64,000 bases of DNA from Pectinophora gossypiella. Lineage: Eukaryota > Arthropoda > Insecta > Lepidoptera > Gelechiidae. Of this stretch, positions 53,101 to 64,000 are shown piece by piece (positions within the stretch are counted from its first letter, which is position 1; each line of letters opens with the position of its first letter). The notes below the pieces were generated by a model that was not told the DNA's origin, searched no databases, and saw nothing but the letters and a program-made list of their open reading frames with translations. The translations under genes and the position numbers were made by a program. The DNA lies in the NCBI RefSeq assembly GCF_024362695.1, contig NC_065423.1, positions 737,001-801,000 on the forward strand. Direction: 5' to 3'.

Positions 53101-53640
53101 AAGAGCCGTGGTAGCCGAGTTGGAAGAACGCAGTGGGAACTGGCAGGTCGCAGGTTCGAAGCCACGGGCCTAAACCAATGATTTACGAATTCATGTTTGG
53201 ATCATAAATGACTGTCACGTGCTCGGCGGTGAAAGAAAACATCGCGTGGAAACCCACGTTCCCGAGAAATGCGTTTCGGGGTTATGCGATTTAACCTGTA
53301 TGGTTTTCTCTTCGGGTTGGAAGGTCAGAGCAGTGACGGCCCTAGGGCAGTGCGAGGTGTGCCACCGCACCGGGCGCCGAAATAGATGGGGAGCCAAATT
53401 CAACCAACACTTGTTCACCTTGGCCGCAAGCTGGCCAGCTGCTGGCCGTAAACAACATTTTTTATTGTAAAGGGCTGAGGGGTGCCATCTTGAGGTCTTG
53501 CACCCCCTAAATATTTTACTAGGGCCGCCACTGGGACAGACAAGCAGTCGCTCATGTAAAAAACCAGACCTGCCAAATATTCAGGTTAGGTAAGCGGATC
53601 CCGGGAAAGCGGGATAAGCTAGAGTAAAGATGACATAATA
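53101..53640 (+). mobile_element. SINE family C copy carrying a nested MITE
   Basis: The head has GTGGTAGCCGAGTTGG and a B-box-like GGTTCGAAGCC; the body and tail are as in the 18756 copy. It is interrupted at 53331-53533 by a hAT-type MITE. Confidence 0.8.
53331..53533. mobile_element. 203-bp hAT-type MITE
   Basis: Ends CAGTGACGGCCCTA and, reverse-complemented, CAGTGGCGGCCCTA. Flanking octamers GGTCAGAG and GGACAGAC each differ by one base from the SINE consensus GGTCAGAC, consistent with an 8-bp hAT duplication. Confidence 0.75.
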
Positions 53641-54229
53641 AGTACTGTACAAAGCATTATTTAGAAGCTATCAAAGCAAGGATGCCCCATTTATGAATAT
53701 TCGTCTCTCGGCTGCAAGTTGTTTTCACGACTTGGCCATCCCACCCCCAAAGGGAGTGAAAAGACTATTTAAAGAATCATGTCGTATGTAAACGTTAGAG
53801 TGACTAACTGGACACTGTTTAGATAGGCACAGCAAGAAGGTATAACGATAAATACTGAAAATTATCCAAAATATTCCATTTCACATTTATATTTTCGCAA
53901 TAGGTCTTAAAATTGTTGGTTCTGTGATTTAATGACTATTGCATTTACAGATGTAAATCTTTTATGAAAATATAAAAGGTTAAACATCAAAAACAAATGA
54001 AATTGAACTCTCAATTTTGTGTATATGGTGCACTATTTATGTGAAAAATCCCGTAGCTAAGGACGCTTTCAAATATTGTATCTTCGGATTAATGTAAATC
54101 AAATTACTGATATTTTATTATGAAAAGACATCGATGTAGATGTCAAAATCTTATTGTAACGACCTTCGGACATGACGCTACGCAAGTTTGATACCTGACT
54201 GTTAAATTTCAAACTTTATATCAATCAAT

Positions 54230-54665
54230 CAATATTATTTATTGCACATATAACAAAACAATACAAAAAAGAACGCTTTATTGCACATGTAAACACGACA
54301 CTAAAAACAATAACAAAAGTGACAAGGAGAAGCACATAATAGACAGTAACAAAGATAAAGATTTTATCTATCTAACAAACACAAACACCAATATGTAACA
54401 ACAAAACCAACCAACCTTATGGTGATAAAACTCAATCTAATGGAACGCAAGATGGCGCAATCCAAAAAGAAAGGAAAATAATAAACGCCTAAACATACCA
54501 ACATAAACATAATATACCATAACTATACATGTATATAAATTATACATCGGCGTCTTATAGTGATAACTACGCAAGCTCATAACATAACATAACATAACAA
54601 ATACTTTATTGCATAAACAGGAAAAAACAAAACAAAAGAGAAATAGAATTAGTACAATAGGCGGT
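54230..54665 (-). repeat. Two reversed LINE 3' tails
   Basis: AATCAATCAATATTATTTAT near 54230-54250 and ACATAACATAACATAACAAA near 54583-54602 are complements of simple-repeat-tailed LINE ends (TGATTGATTG and GTTATGTTATG). Another similar tail is near 62905-62990. Confidence 0.5.
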
Positions 54666-57340
54666 CATTTTTATTTTTAATCACATTCGTGATTTTTATT
54701 ATCAAACCCTCGTAGTAGAGAAGATTAGTTTTCAATGTTTTTTGTTTTTATAGCACTAACAAAATTAAATCGAAAAAATATATTGTGTTTTCTCTTTGTG
54801 AGCTTATCTTCAATTCATACAAACACATAATAAATACGATTAGTTATAATGTAATTATACAACTTCCTCAACGCAAGTGGCGTATACTATATTCGTCGGG
54901 TATCATATACTTTCGTAGCGTATGTAAAGGGCCTAATAGTAAAACGTAATGTTTTACAGACCAAACAGTATGCACTATAATCATGATTGCAAAATTCTGT
55001 GCAGCAACTTGTTAGAATCAACATGCACCTTCGTTAGAACTACAGTTTGGCAACAAGAATAAATTAATCCTAAAAATATATTTCCTAAGTTTTTTTTTAT
55101 GATAATTTGATTGAAATCTACATGTAAGTGTAGACATATCGATCTAAGAAATATTAGTACTCAATATTCTCCATATATGGCATCGGCTTAGTCAGCTAAT
55201 CCATTAAAGGCAATGTATTCAATATATAATTTGTACTATCTTTTTTACTGCTGTCAACAAGCAGTCTAAACAGACGAACAAGCGGCCAGCCGCAAGTCAT
55301 CTGCTTGTTACATTTAAACGCAAAAAAACATTATCTCTTTTTGCGGTAAAATGTAAAACTATACATATGTATAAACTTATACATCAGAATAACACACAGG
55401 CTATAATTTATAAAGATACATAAGCATGTATCATCTAAATCTCTGTCTACACATCCTCACAATCTTTCTGGTTTTAATACTACTTGGATATCTTCTTTTT
55501 CTATTAAAATGTCATTAATTACTTCTCTCTCACCTTAATCTTGTTGCGTTCTACATCGAAGTAAGTTTCTTTAAAAAAAAAGAGGTTACTTCTTTTTGCC
55601 AAACTGTAATAAATTGATAGAACTGTTTATGTTGTTCCACTTAAGTTATGATAAAGATATAAGCTACATCTGTAGTGAAGATTCCGAATTTAGTTGAAGT
55701 TTTGTTGGGTTTGTTTGTTAAATAGTTTGTAATGCATTCCTTTGTTGATGTGTTGGCTTGTTGGTGAAGTGGTATGGAAGCTATGTCAGGTCGCTGCGAG
55801 TATGTCATTATTTAATATTCTTCATAACCCATACGTACGAATAACAAATAAGTGTCTACAGTTTAGTACTGCTTGAAGTTATTCTGTAGTCATCAGAAAA
55901 TATGAATTAGAGAGGAAAAATTGGGACACTTTCGAATAGATTGGAATTCTCTCCCTGCGTCATTATTTATTTACAAATCTCTTTAGTGTTCCAAAAGCTT
56001 ATTTCCCTTTTTTTTGTTCTTTCAAACCAATTTATACGCTAATATAATAACATAAAGTCAGGTAGAGTATGATATGTTCATGAAATACACGTAGTTAGCA
56101 TGTAACTTGGTGTAAAAGAACAAACAAGAACTGCAGACTACTTGTGGCGCCTAATTGTTCATGTAATACTAATCGAGACTGATGTGATGTAGTATAATAT
56201 TGTGATGTGCTATATTTACTCATTGACCTATTTTATATTGTAACTATAAATAGATAAAGCTCAGTTATTTTGTGTCAGTTTAGGATGGGAAAGGTATATT
56301 TTTGTGTCAACCCTACTGGCGGGGTTAGGTAGTGTAGCGTAGCGAAGCGAGCAGTGTCGCTTCCAGTATGTGGAAATATTGTGAGTTAGTGATGAAGATA
56401 AATTGTATAGTATTTTCACTGTCTGTGAAGCGCAAATGCTAAACGAGATGTGCCTTGTATCGGGATGACGGATGCCCAAACGTGGATTGACACAAAATCA
56501 CGAGACGTCCATAATATATTCTCTTACAGGCTAGTGATGAACACGCGGCCCTATTTTATATAACTGTTAATATTATTCGCGTAAGTTAGTAATTATTTGT
56601 TCATTTAAGAGCTATATAGTGCAAATGTGGCTCTATGCTCAGCCGCTGTGCCACCCCGCTTGGTGAGTTGCGTTAAGTATTAGTAATAATATTGCTTAGA
56701 GTAGAATTGATATTACTCGTATGAAGGCAGCCATACACACCTCACTACAGAACACGCGAGTTATACAAGATATAGTTAATACAAAGTAGTCATACTGTGA
56801 AACTCAAATAGCTGTAAGTACGTCGTATGGCTACAGTCGTGCGTGAGCGCAGGGAACTCGTGTCAACTGCGTGTGTCGTAGCCATGCTACATTCTTTACA
56901 TTTTGTTGAAACTGTGTTATGTGCCATTGGTTTTTGGTAACTAATGAACAACTTATACACGGCTGCTTACGTTGCAAAACTTAAGTTTTTTTGATTATAT
57001 TTCTAGTGTAAAACTGCTTGTTTCTTTTGCAATTTAAGCATCCCAGTGCTCTGCCTACCCTTGATAGGCGGAGGCGATAAGTTTTCTTGTTGCGTTACAA
57101 TAGATTGATACCAAAGTGTGTGTATAAATTATGATGTTATTTTCAAAGATTCGGTTAGTAAGTAGTTGAATTAGATTATGTTTGGAATTGTACTGAGTAC
57201 ACGGCGGCGGCGACGCTGCTTGTACGTTAACAAACGCAAATACATTCACACATGTAAACTATTTTAATATATCCCTGTGCAATAAACTTCTTTTTTTATC
57301 GAATTTGATGATTTATTTTTTAAAACCTTTATTATAATAA

Positions 57341-57432
57341 GGAGGACGCGCAGGACCGATCGTCGTGGAGATCCTTGGGGGAGGCCTATGCCCAGCAGTG
57401 GGCGTCGTACGGCTGATGATGATGATTATAAT
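57341..57432 (+). pseudogene. LINE C-terminal remnant with TGATGA tail
   Basis: About 20 codons reading DRSSWRSLGEAYAQQWAS, then stop and a TGATGATGATGA run, as at the 3' end of common lepidopteran LINEs. Confidence 0.6.
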
Positions 57433-57850
57433 AAGTTATTAGTACGAATTATTATTGCATAACAGCTTTTCGAATGAATAAAAATCAATATCGAATCAAT
57501 CTTCATCTTAATTATTTACTTTAAATATTACTAATTGTACCCAAAAACTTTTTGCAATTAGTGCGTTATATTATTACAAATAAAGGAATTCATGCATGTA
57601 ATATTGCAGATAGTGTAAAAAAATAATCATCCGAATGAATTATTTCGACGAAATACTGTCATCGAATGATTACTTTCGATCGTTAATTTCCGGAACAGTT
57701 CAACCTCTACTGGTTCGTTAAAACTTTGGTTAAAAGGGGCCGACGTATTTCTCTCTTCTTATCTAATCTGTTTTTTTTTTAATTGAAATGAAGTGTAAAT
57801 TGTAGTGAATATAGGGGGGGTTAAATTTAAAATAAACTGAATAAAACTAC

Positions 57851-59321
57851 ATTTTGGACTTTTGAATTTTATTATTAGATTTACACTGTCATTTACAATA
57901 AATTTCCATGTAGTTGGTAGGACATAAATCAATATTGCATAACACTAAGGCTAATTGCATCAGTATTTTTGTGGATAAATTAACAAAATATATGCAATAT
58001 TACAAATTCAAATAAAATAACGCTAATATCTTACTCGGGCACGCACTTGCTCACTCGCGGCGGCGCCCGGCGGCGGGGCCGGCCGGCGCAGCCGCCGCCT
58101 CTCAGACAGGGTGGAGATGGAATGTTCGATCGCCTCAAGTGCATTACCTTAACCTAGCACAACTTTACAACTACGGTTCGTCCTGTAAAATCGTAAGAGA
58201 TGTAGCGCTACAGCAATTTTTGTTTTCGAGAAACATGCGAAATTAAAAAAATAAATTAAAATATACAAAATCTCTATCACAATACTCGTAAGTAATTAAA
58301 GCAATTCAAGTGTGAATACTCCAAATGTTGCGATACGAACGAAGCGGCACATCGACGTGTACGGCGGAGCGCACTTTGTTCAGACGATAGTACTACACAG
58401 TAGTCACAATTTACACAAACCGTTGCAATAAATACGATACGTACGCTCGACACGATAGATACATAAAGACCAACAGGGTGACGCGACTATCACTTAGCTA
58501 AATATTGCAAGTAACTACATATACCACCCTAATAATGTAATGTTACTGTTAAAATATAATGAATCATTCAAATGTATACAAATGCAGCGAGCTGCGAGGT
58601 GCGAGCTGGCGCGGAAGACTCGCGACGAGAGCTACCACTAGCAGCCACCACCCACTAATACAACACTAGCAACAGTCTCAACACAACCTAGCCACCAGAG
58701 TAACGTCCATTGTATAAAACGACTATTTGTGCAGACCGAATCGACGCGGAGATATCCAACTATGAGAGGCGTACTAGTGACCGAAACAAACAAAATTCAT
58801 TACAATACACATGCCGCTATGGTGCTTGTACAAGTCTCAACAGAGTTAAATACATTTAATTTTACACACGGTATAAAATACTTAGAAAATTTACAATTCC
58901 CACCTTAAGAGTAGCCGTCGGAGAGATGGAAAGTCTAAGAGCGTTTTTAAATACAGTAAAAATCCCTGTTGGTGACATATCTACTCTGTTACTCGCGAGA
59001 CACCACAATTTGTATACGAGGGCAGGACAGCGGAAAGCTAAGAGATCAATCAGAGTGTACCGAAAATACATCTTAGAACATACAGATAAAATGCAATACC
59101 AAAGTACTTTTTTTCTTATACATTATTCTCTTTCGTAATCGAAAACAAATATATCAAAAGAAGTACATATTTAAAATGTATACTGTCGGATTTGTTAGCC
59201 ACGACGGGAGAGCGGGCGAGGGTCGGGGCGGCGTCTTACGACCGGTCGTCATCGAGGGCCGGGTCTTACATGATACTATAGTTATTTTTTTTATTATATT
59301 ATAATACGCGGGAGGAGCGTA
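57851..59321 (-). other. Probable 3' UTR of 14-3-3 epsilon
   Basis: No ORF or recognised repeat interrupts this 1.5-kb stretch downstream of the stop codon. A minus-strand AATAAA lies at 57868-57873, which would place cleavage near 57850. A 60-bp GC-rich patch (58044-58105) stands out from the AT-rich surroundings and could form a strong hairpin. The extent is inferred; cDNA would settle it. Confidence 0.5.
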
Positions 59322-62300
59322 TTACGACACGTCCTGATCCTCGACGTCCTGCTGTGCCTCCTTCTGCTCGGCCTCGGCGGACTCGCCGTCGCCCTGCATG
59401 TCCGACGTCCACAGCGTCAGGTTGTCGCGCAGCAGCTGCATGATCAGCGTCGAGTCCTTGTAGCTCTCCTCCGACAGCGTGTCCAGCTCGGCGATGGCGT
59501 CGTCGAACGCCGCCTTGGCCAGCCGGCATGCGCGGTCCGGGCTGTTCAGGATCTCGTAGTAGAATACCTGCACAGGACATCACCACACACTGTTATACTA
59601 CACATACAGACGGCTGAGATGTGGGAAGCTGAAAGTCAATAGCAGGTACAAGTACCATACATAACGATATACATGACGTCATAAATAAACTCAACTAACT
59701 AGCAATTTTATTGTTGTGTAATTTTTTATTAAACCCGTCAATACAAGAGAAAGACATAAAAAGGACTGCTTTATTTAACAAAACAAGCCATTTTTATGTA
59801 ATTCGCGATTGATATTCATATTATATTTCTGTCTATTGCGCATTGTAGAAAGTGAATGTGAAATAAGTACGATTGTAATTCCCATTTCCTGTAGTAAACT
59901 AGTAACAATCAGAAGCAGTAAATTATCTGCATCCTTCAAGTTATCATCGATCTTATCACCATTTCAAACAAAATCAAACAATTTTTATTATAGTCTATCA
60001 TATCGCTGACGTAAAAATAAACACTACAAACTATCTGTTGTGAAGTTATTATCAAGTACGTCATTCAACTGTGTAACGAATTCTTAATCGAAAAGCGATG
60101 ATCTAGAAGAAGATGGTCGGAATGACTACTATTATATCGACACAGGTATTTCCATAACTAACATTCCGTGTAATGTGACGTATCGCGGGCTTATCTCCTA
60201 AGACGCATTTCTTTGCTCAGTGATGTCATCTGTTTGACTCACTCATCCGTTTAAGCAATTTACAACTGATTATCACTTCATGAACTTAAACATAGTTACT
60301 AATTTACGTTTTTTTAACCATGGTACGTACACATAAGCCCATGCACAAATAATTAAAGACAACTTTCAGCAACTGTTGAGTTGATACTAAGTCATAAGAT
60401 GGATATGATAAACCTTATGGTGATAAGGGATCAGTCCATTGCCCAAGGTCACGTCACAATTATATACTTTTGACAATAAGTCGTATACTTTTATAGTGGA
60501 AAGTTTTGTGCGTGTTGGAAAATAGAAAACAATTGCCTTGGGATGACCTCACTAAAGCAACATGTAGCGTAGGGCGTTGCAAGTAGGTCATAGTTTCCAA
60601 TAACAATGTCGTATGTCCGGCGACAATAGGCTACTCTGCATGGCTCAAATTGGTATTTATTTTACTCCGGGAATATTTCATACAGGCACTAGATAACTTG
60701 CTCTTGGAGAAAAAATTCACAACAATGTTCCCATAGTATTTGTGTAAGAAACCACACCCCGGACACTTCATACAAACAACCTCGTTTTTTTTACACAGAC
60801 GCCACACATTGACTTTATCATACACGCGCATCTGTGTGTGTGACGTCTGACACCATACGATTCAAGTCTAAACTATGTTCGAGGGGGTGTGAGGTATACC
60901 AAGCTCAGATGCTGGTGGGAGCGGAGAGTTGCCGTTCTATACATAGTAAAACAAGTCGTTTCGTCCTATAGATTTGCAAATAGCATCATAGAACAGATAA
61001 CAAAAGGTAAAACAAATATATGTCATGGTACAGTATAGTATTGATTCAATTGTAAACTCATTGCTCGGATGCGCAAGTGCGTCGTATGACGAGAGAGTAT
61101 TGATTTTAGAGTACGAGTGTTATTACGTCACTCGGGTGCATCTTAATTGTCGTTTCGGACATTGTGAAAACGTAACTTTACCCAACACAGCTTGTTTGGT
61201 AGTAACATAGTTACATAAGTATTACTAACAAATTATGGACATTGTCTAAGATAAATAAATAGTTTGAATAGCAAACAGCCACGACGTAATTAGTGGATTT
61301 TTATCTATTTCATATTTACCGAGAATTTATACACGAAACTGCGTATTATGCGTTCTTTACGCGATTGTATGACGCGAACGAATTATATGTATTAAAAAAT
61401 CTGACATCATACACGAACATATTTTCTTCAACCTATTGCTAGACGCCATTTTTTAAGACTATAACAATCCTATAAATACTCCAAAAACAATCTTCTAACG
61501 ATATATTTGCCGAGAATTCTCGCAAATGGGGTCAGGGCAAAGGTAAACGCTAGAGTAAATCCTAATTGAGTGGGTAGAACCACAAGTAATCAAGCACGAC
61601 TTACAGCCACAATATTATAATATGGATATGAGGAACCTTAGTGCCAAGGCATCATCCTATCGCCAATAACAGTTGTCCATCATGTCAATTGTCACATGGG
61701 TCTATACGGCGACAATAGAATCCACCGACGATTCGGTGGGTCGGTAAAGTCGGCCGTCGGCGTAGAGGTGTCTGTTGATGTACTCACTGAGAAGTTGAGT
61801 GCAAGTCCGAGGCGGATGGGGTGCGTGGGCGGCAGCTCGGTCATGGCGATGTCGGAGGCGGCCTTGTACGCCACCAGAGAGTTCTCCGCCGCCTCCTTGC
61901 GGTCGTTGCCCGTGGCGAACTCCGCCAGGTATCGGTGGTAATCACCCTGCAAACATACCACACGAACATTTTACTACACGCGTGTGACGAATAACAATTA
62001 CGTACTTATGGTGGACGGACTATGGCTGAGGGTAAGATGTTTATTCTTTCAAATTAATAAGAACGAAGTTTCCATCTTTGAACTTCAGTTACTTTCCTCA
62101 CCTTATGGTGGAAGAAATAGCTTTAACTGATAAGGCCGCCATTTGCCATGTACTAGTTAAGTTTCTTTTGTAACTACATCATTTTATTTTGATACAGTAA
62201 AGTATATTTGAATTTGAACGAAAAGAGGATATAAAGTCCTTGAAAATTATTTTTTTCCTTTTTTTTCGGCTTAGTGGGCTGGAGGTGATGTCAAGTAAAT

Positions 62301-62678
62301 AGGAATAAGTCACTCACGCGCGTCCATAGCTCCTTGCAACGCGGTCCATAAATTCCACATACATACAGACAATCTCAGCTACTTTTGATATAAAGTCTTC
62401 TTAAAACCTGATGCTTAGTGAGGTGTGGGTATGGATGTGCCTTTGGGATATAGTCATGGGCTTATGTTGTTGTTGTGTTGTGTAAAACCTGTTGGAAGTT
62501 GATGTAAGCTGTGTATGTTTACCTTCATTTTGTAGTAGAAGACTTTGGACTCGCCGGTCTGGGAGGAAGGGATGAGGTGTTTGTCGAGCACGGAGAGGAT
62601 GTCGGAGCAGATGTCGCGCAGCTCCTTCTCCACCTGGCTGCGGTACGCCCGGATCATGTTCAGCTTGTCCTCTGCGCC
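59322..62678 (-). CDS. 14-3-3epsilon: 14-3-3 epsilon, last three coding exons (5' exons outside window)
   Basis: Exons in transcript order: 62523-62678 (52 codons, GAEDKLNMIRAYRSQ to VFYYKMK), 61788-61946 (53 codons, GDYHRYLAEF to GLALNFS), 59322-59567 (VFYYEILNSP to the stop at 59322-59324). All junctions are phase 0 with GT-AG sites. The sequence is the C-terminal two thirds of 14-3-3 epsilon, a dimeric phosphoserine/phosphothreonine-binding adaptor. It includes the RYLAEF and LALNFSVFYYEI helices of the ligand groove and the isoform-specific tail QQDVEDQDVS. The N-terminal dimerisation helices (about 75 residues) are not between 62679 and 64000, so they lie to the right. Introns of 2.2 kb and 0.6 kb contain only repeat fragments. 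Converges with USP32. Confidence 0.96.
60765..60955 (+). repeat. Family D repeat copy in the 14-3-3 epsilon intron
   Basis: TTGACTTTATCATACACGCG, GGGGGTGTGAGGTATACC and GGAGAGTTGCCGTTCTATAC match the other copies. Confidence 0.6.
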
Positions 62679-62770
62679 CTGCAACGGATTACAGACACAT
62701 TGTAAAAAAATAAACATAACAAATACTTTGGACCTTTTGACGTGACTTATTGTAGATTTGCCGAATTTGT

Positions 62771-62874
62771 CCAAAGTATTGGACCAATATCAGGGTGAGA
62801 GCCTTCAGCGCTCCCAATTTGTCCGGCCAAGTAGTTAATGCCACCTGCGGCAACCTACTGGTCCAATACTTTGG
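62771..62874. repeat. Foldback with perfect 15-bp arms, 14-3-3 epsilon intron
   Basis: CCAAAGTATTGGACC (62771-62785) and its exact reverse complement (62860-62874) enclose about 74 bp containing GGCCAAGTAGTTAATGCCAC. It begins about 92 bp upstream of the 62523-62678 exon. Confidence 0.65.
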
Positions 62875-63689
62875 ACCAATATACTGGGCAATGTACAGAA
62901 CACAGTAAAGTACTTTACAATAGTAAAGTACACAGAAAATACAAAAATACTATATAAAAGAGAAATAGAAAGAGCACAATAGGCATTATTGCTTTAGCAA
63001 TCTCTTCCAAGCACCCTTTTAGAATAGGAGATATAACTGCAACTTTCATGTTTAAGAGTGTTTCTAGAGTTGCGCTCTTTCCAGATATACAATATTTCTA
63101 AGTGGAGGTAGATGATTATGGAACAAAATATTTTCAAATATGTTTGCTGGTCCTATCGAAAATAGACGATGTAATTTTGATCATTTGACACATCTTGATA
63201 CTTACACAATTCAACATAATTTACTTTTTACGATATATTCGGGCCTTTGAGATAAGGTAGGGCCACAATAAGAACATAACAAAAGAAAGAGGAAGTAGAC
63301 CTAATAAGTAAAGCTACCCTAATGAAATCTGAAACCGTGGTATGTTGGTGGGCTCGATTTCCCGCATTTAGACACATGGATGGCGCATCATGCTATACTA
63401 GCCAACCCCAGTCCTTCTAAAAGCTCAGAAACCTCCTGGGGTCGCAGGCTTCGCGTGAACCATGATGGAAATGACTGGCAATTTAATGTGAAAGGAACTT
63501 TATTCCTCTGCTTATCATTTTGCTTATTCAGTAACTAAAAGTAGTATTTTGAGCTACAAGAGCCGTTGTCTTTTAAGAAGCAGGTTCGTGTTTGACCAGA
63601 ATCTCCATGTAAATGACCATTATCCATTATATAATACATAAATCAGCACGAAGTAATTCTTAAGAAATTGGCGTTATAGATGTGCAATT

Positions 63690-63935
63690 ACAGGTTTCCA
63701 ACTGGGTAGTTAGTTGCCTGTTACTAAACGTCAAAACACGAAATTACTATGGAATTTGTATGAGAAAGCACACTGTGACGTCATAGAAAAAGTTATAAAA
63801 TATCCGACCTACGTTTTCTTTTTAAATTCAAAGTTAAATAGAAAAGTTAAATGTGTTTCATCACTTTTAGATCTGTCTTTATTTAGTAACTGGAATATCA
63901 TAATTTATTTTTGACCTAGGATACCACCCCATTTT
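63690..63935 (+). repeat. Family E repeat upstream of 14-3-3 epsilon exons
   Basis: The longest 5' part of the family in this window (AACTGGGTAGTTAGTTGCC onward). It runs to GACCTAGGATACCACCC. Confidence 0.6.
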
Positions 63936-64000
63936 CCAGAAGAGATACAATCAATCTCTATCACAAAGAAATCGACATATTAAGTTGTCGAAAATGTCGG

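Larger units (their letters stand above)
52983..57850 (+). other. USP32 3' flank: candidate 3' UTR and poly(A) signals
   Basis: No coding gene was found. 53101-53640 is a tRNA-SINE interrupted by a hAT-type MITE. LINE-tail fragments lie at about 54230-54310 and 54583-54660, and a short LINE C-terminal remnant with a (TGATGA)n tail at about 57341-57432. Plus-strand AATAAA occurs at 57281-57286, 57831-57836 and 57840-57845. The 55600-57290 stretch looks single-copy and could be 3' UTR. Which signal USP32 uses cannot be told. Confidence 0.45.

Noticed and set aside
53219..53470. 83-codon ORF after USP32
   Set aside because: It is made by joining a SINE body to a MITE; no family resemblance and no splice context.
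58044..58105. GC-rich patch as a CpG-island promoter or a coding exon
   Set aside because: It has no start or splice pattern and lies in the likely 3' UTR of 14-3-3 epsilon. Noted there as a possible hairpin only.
59299..59586. 95-codon minus-strand ORF in another frame over the last 14-3-3 exon
   Set aside because: A shadow frame of the highly conserved 14-3-3 epsilon sequence.
1..64000. CRISPR arrays, bacterial operons, riboswitches, rRNA genes
   Set aside because: Spliced animal genes and eukaryotic repeats throughout. The only rRNA-like sequence is the 5S-derived part of two SINEs.

Overview
The window is nuclear DNA of an insect, most likely a moth or butterfly. AT-rich introns surround short GC-rich exons with canonical GT-AG splice sites. 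The introns are crowded with short tRNA-type SINEs, MITEs and LINE tails of the kinds common in Lepidoptera. The species cannot be named from the sequence. All gene models below were built by hand from reading-frame continuity across splice sites and remembered family features; no search was run.

Layout. (1) 96-5096, minus strand: the 5' nine exons of BRAP (BRCA1-associated protein, an E3 ubiquitin ligase with an RRM-like BRAP2 domain, RING, UBP zinc finger and coiled coil). Its 3' end lies beyond the left edge. (2) 5097-5679: a 583-bp head-to-head spacer, probably a shared promoter. (3) 5680-52982, plus strand: a complete 31-exon USP32 gene (EF-hand/DUSP/ubiquitin-like/USP deubiquitinase), about 1640 or 1659 aa depending on one donor, with Met-Gly at the N-terminus and a CaaX box at the C-terminus. 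(4) 52983-57850: USP32 3' flank or 3' UTR. (5) 57851-62678, minus strand: the long 3' UTR and last three coding exons of 14-3-3 epsilon, converging on USP32; its 5' exons lie beyond the right edge.

The most striking structure is inside USP32. Two copies of a 2.4-2.5 kb element, each bounded by TTAA and a 12-bp terminal inverted repeat, sit in the same orientation in introns 22 (34935-38966) and 29 (44943-51044). Each was later hit by a different transposon. The first carries an intact Tc1/mariner element (35398-37033, DD34E transposase of 342 aa). The second carries a 5'-truncated CR1-like LINE with an intact 963-aa endonuclease/reverse transcriptase ORF. The second copy preserves the exact empty TA site of the Tc1 insertion, and the first preserves the uninterrupted LINE target. 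The pair brackets exons 23-29 of the USP domain.

Other introns, above all intron 4 (8775-18131), are layered repeats. They include several SINE families sharing one central domain under different heads, one of them a tRNA/5S rRNA chimera, and several MITEs with readable target-site duplications. An uncharacterised repeat family lies against 5' splice sites.

The genes share themes, not an operon. BRAP and USP32 act in ubiquitin conjugation and removal, and BRAP and 14-3-3 epsilon both belong to Ras/MAPK signalling in other animals.
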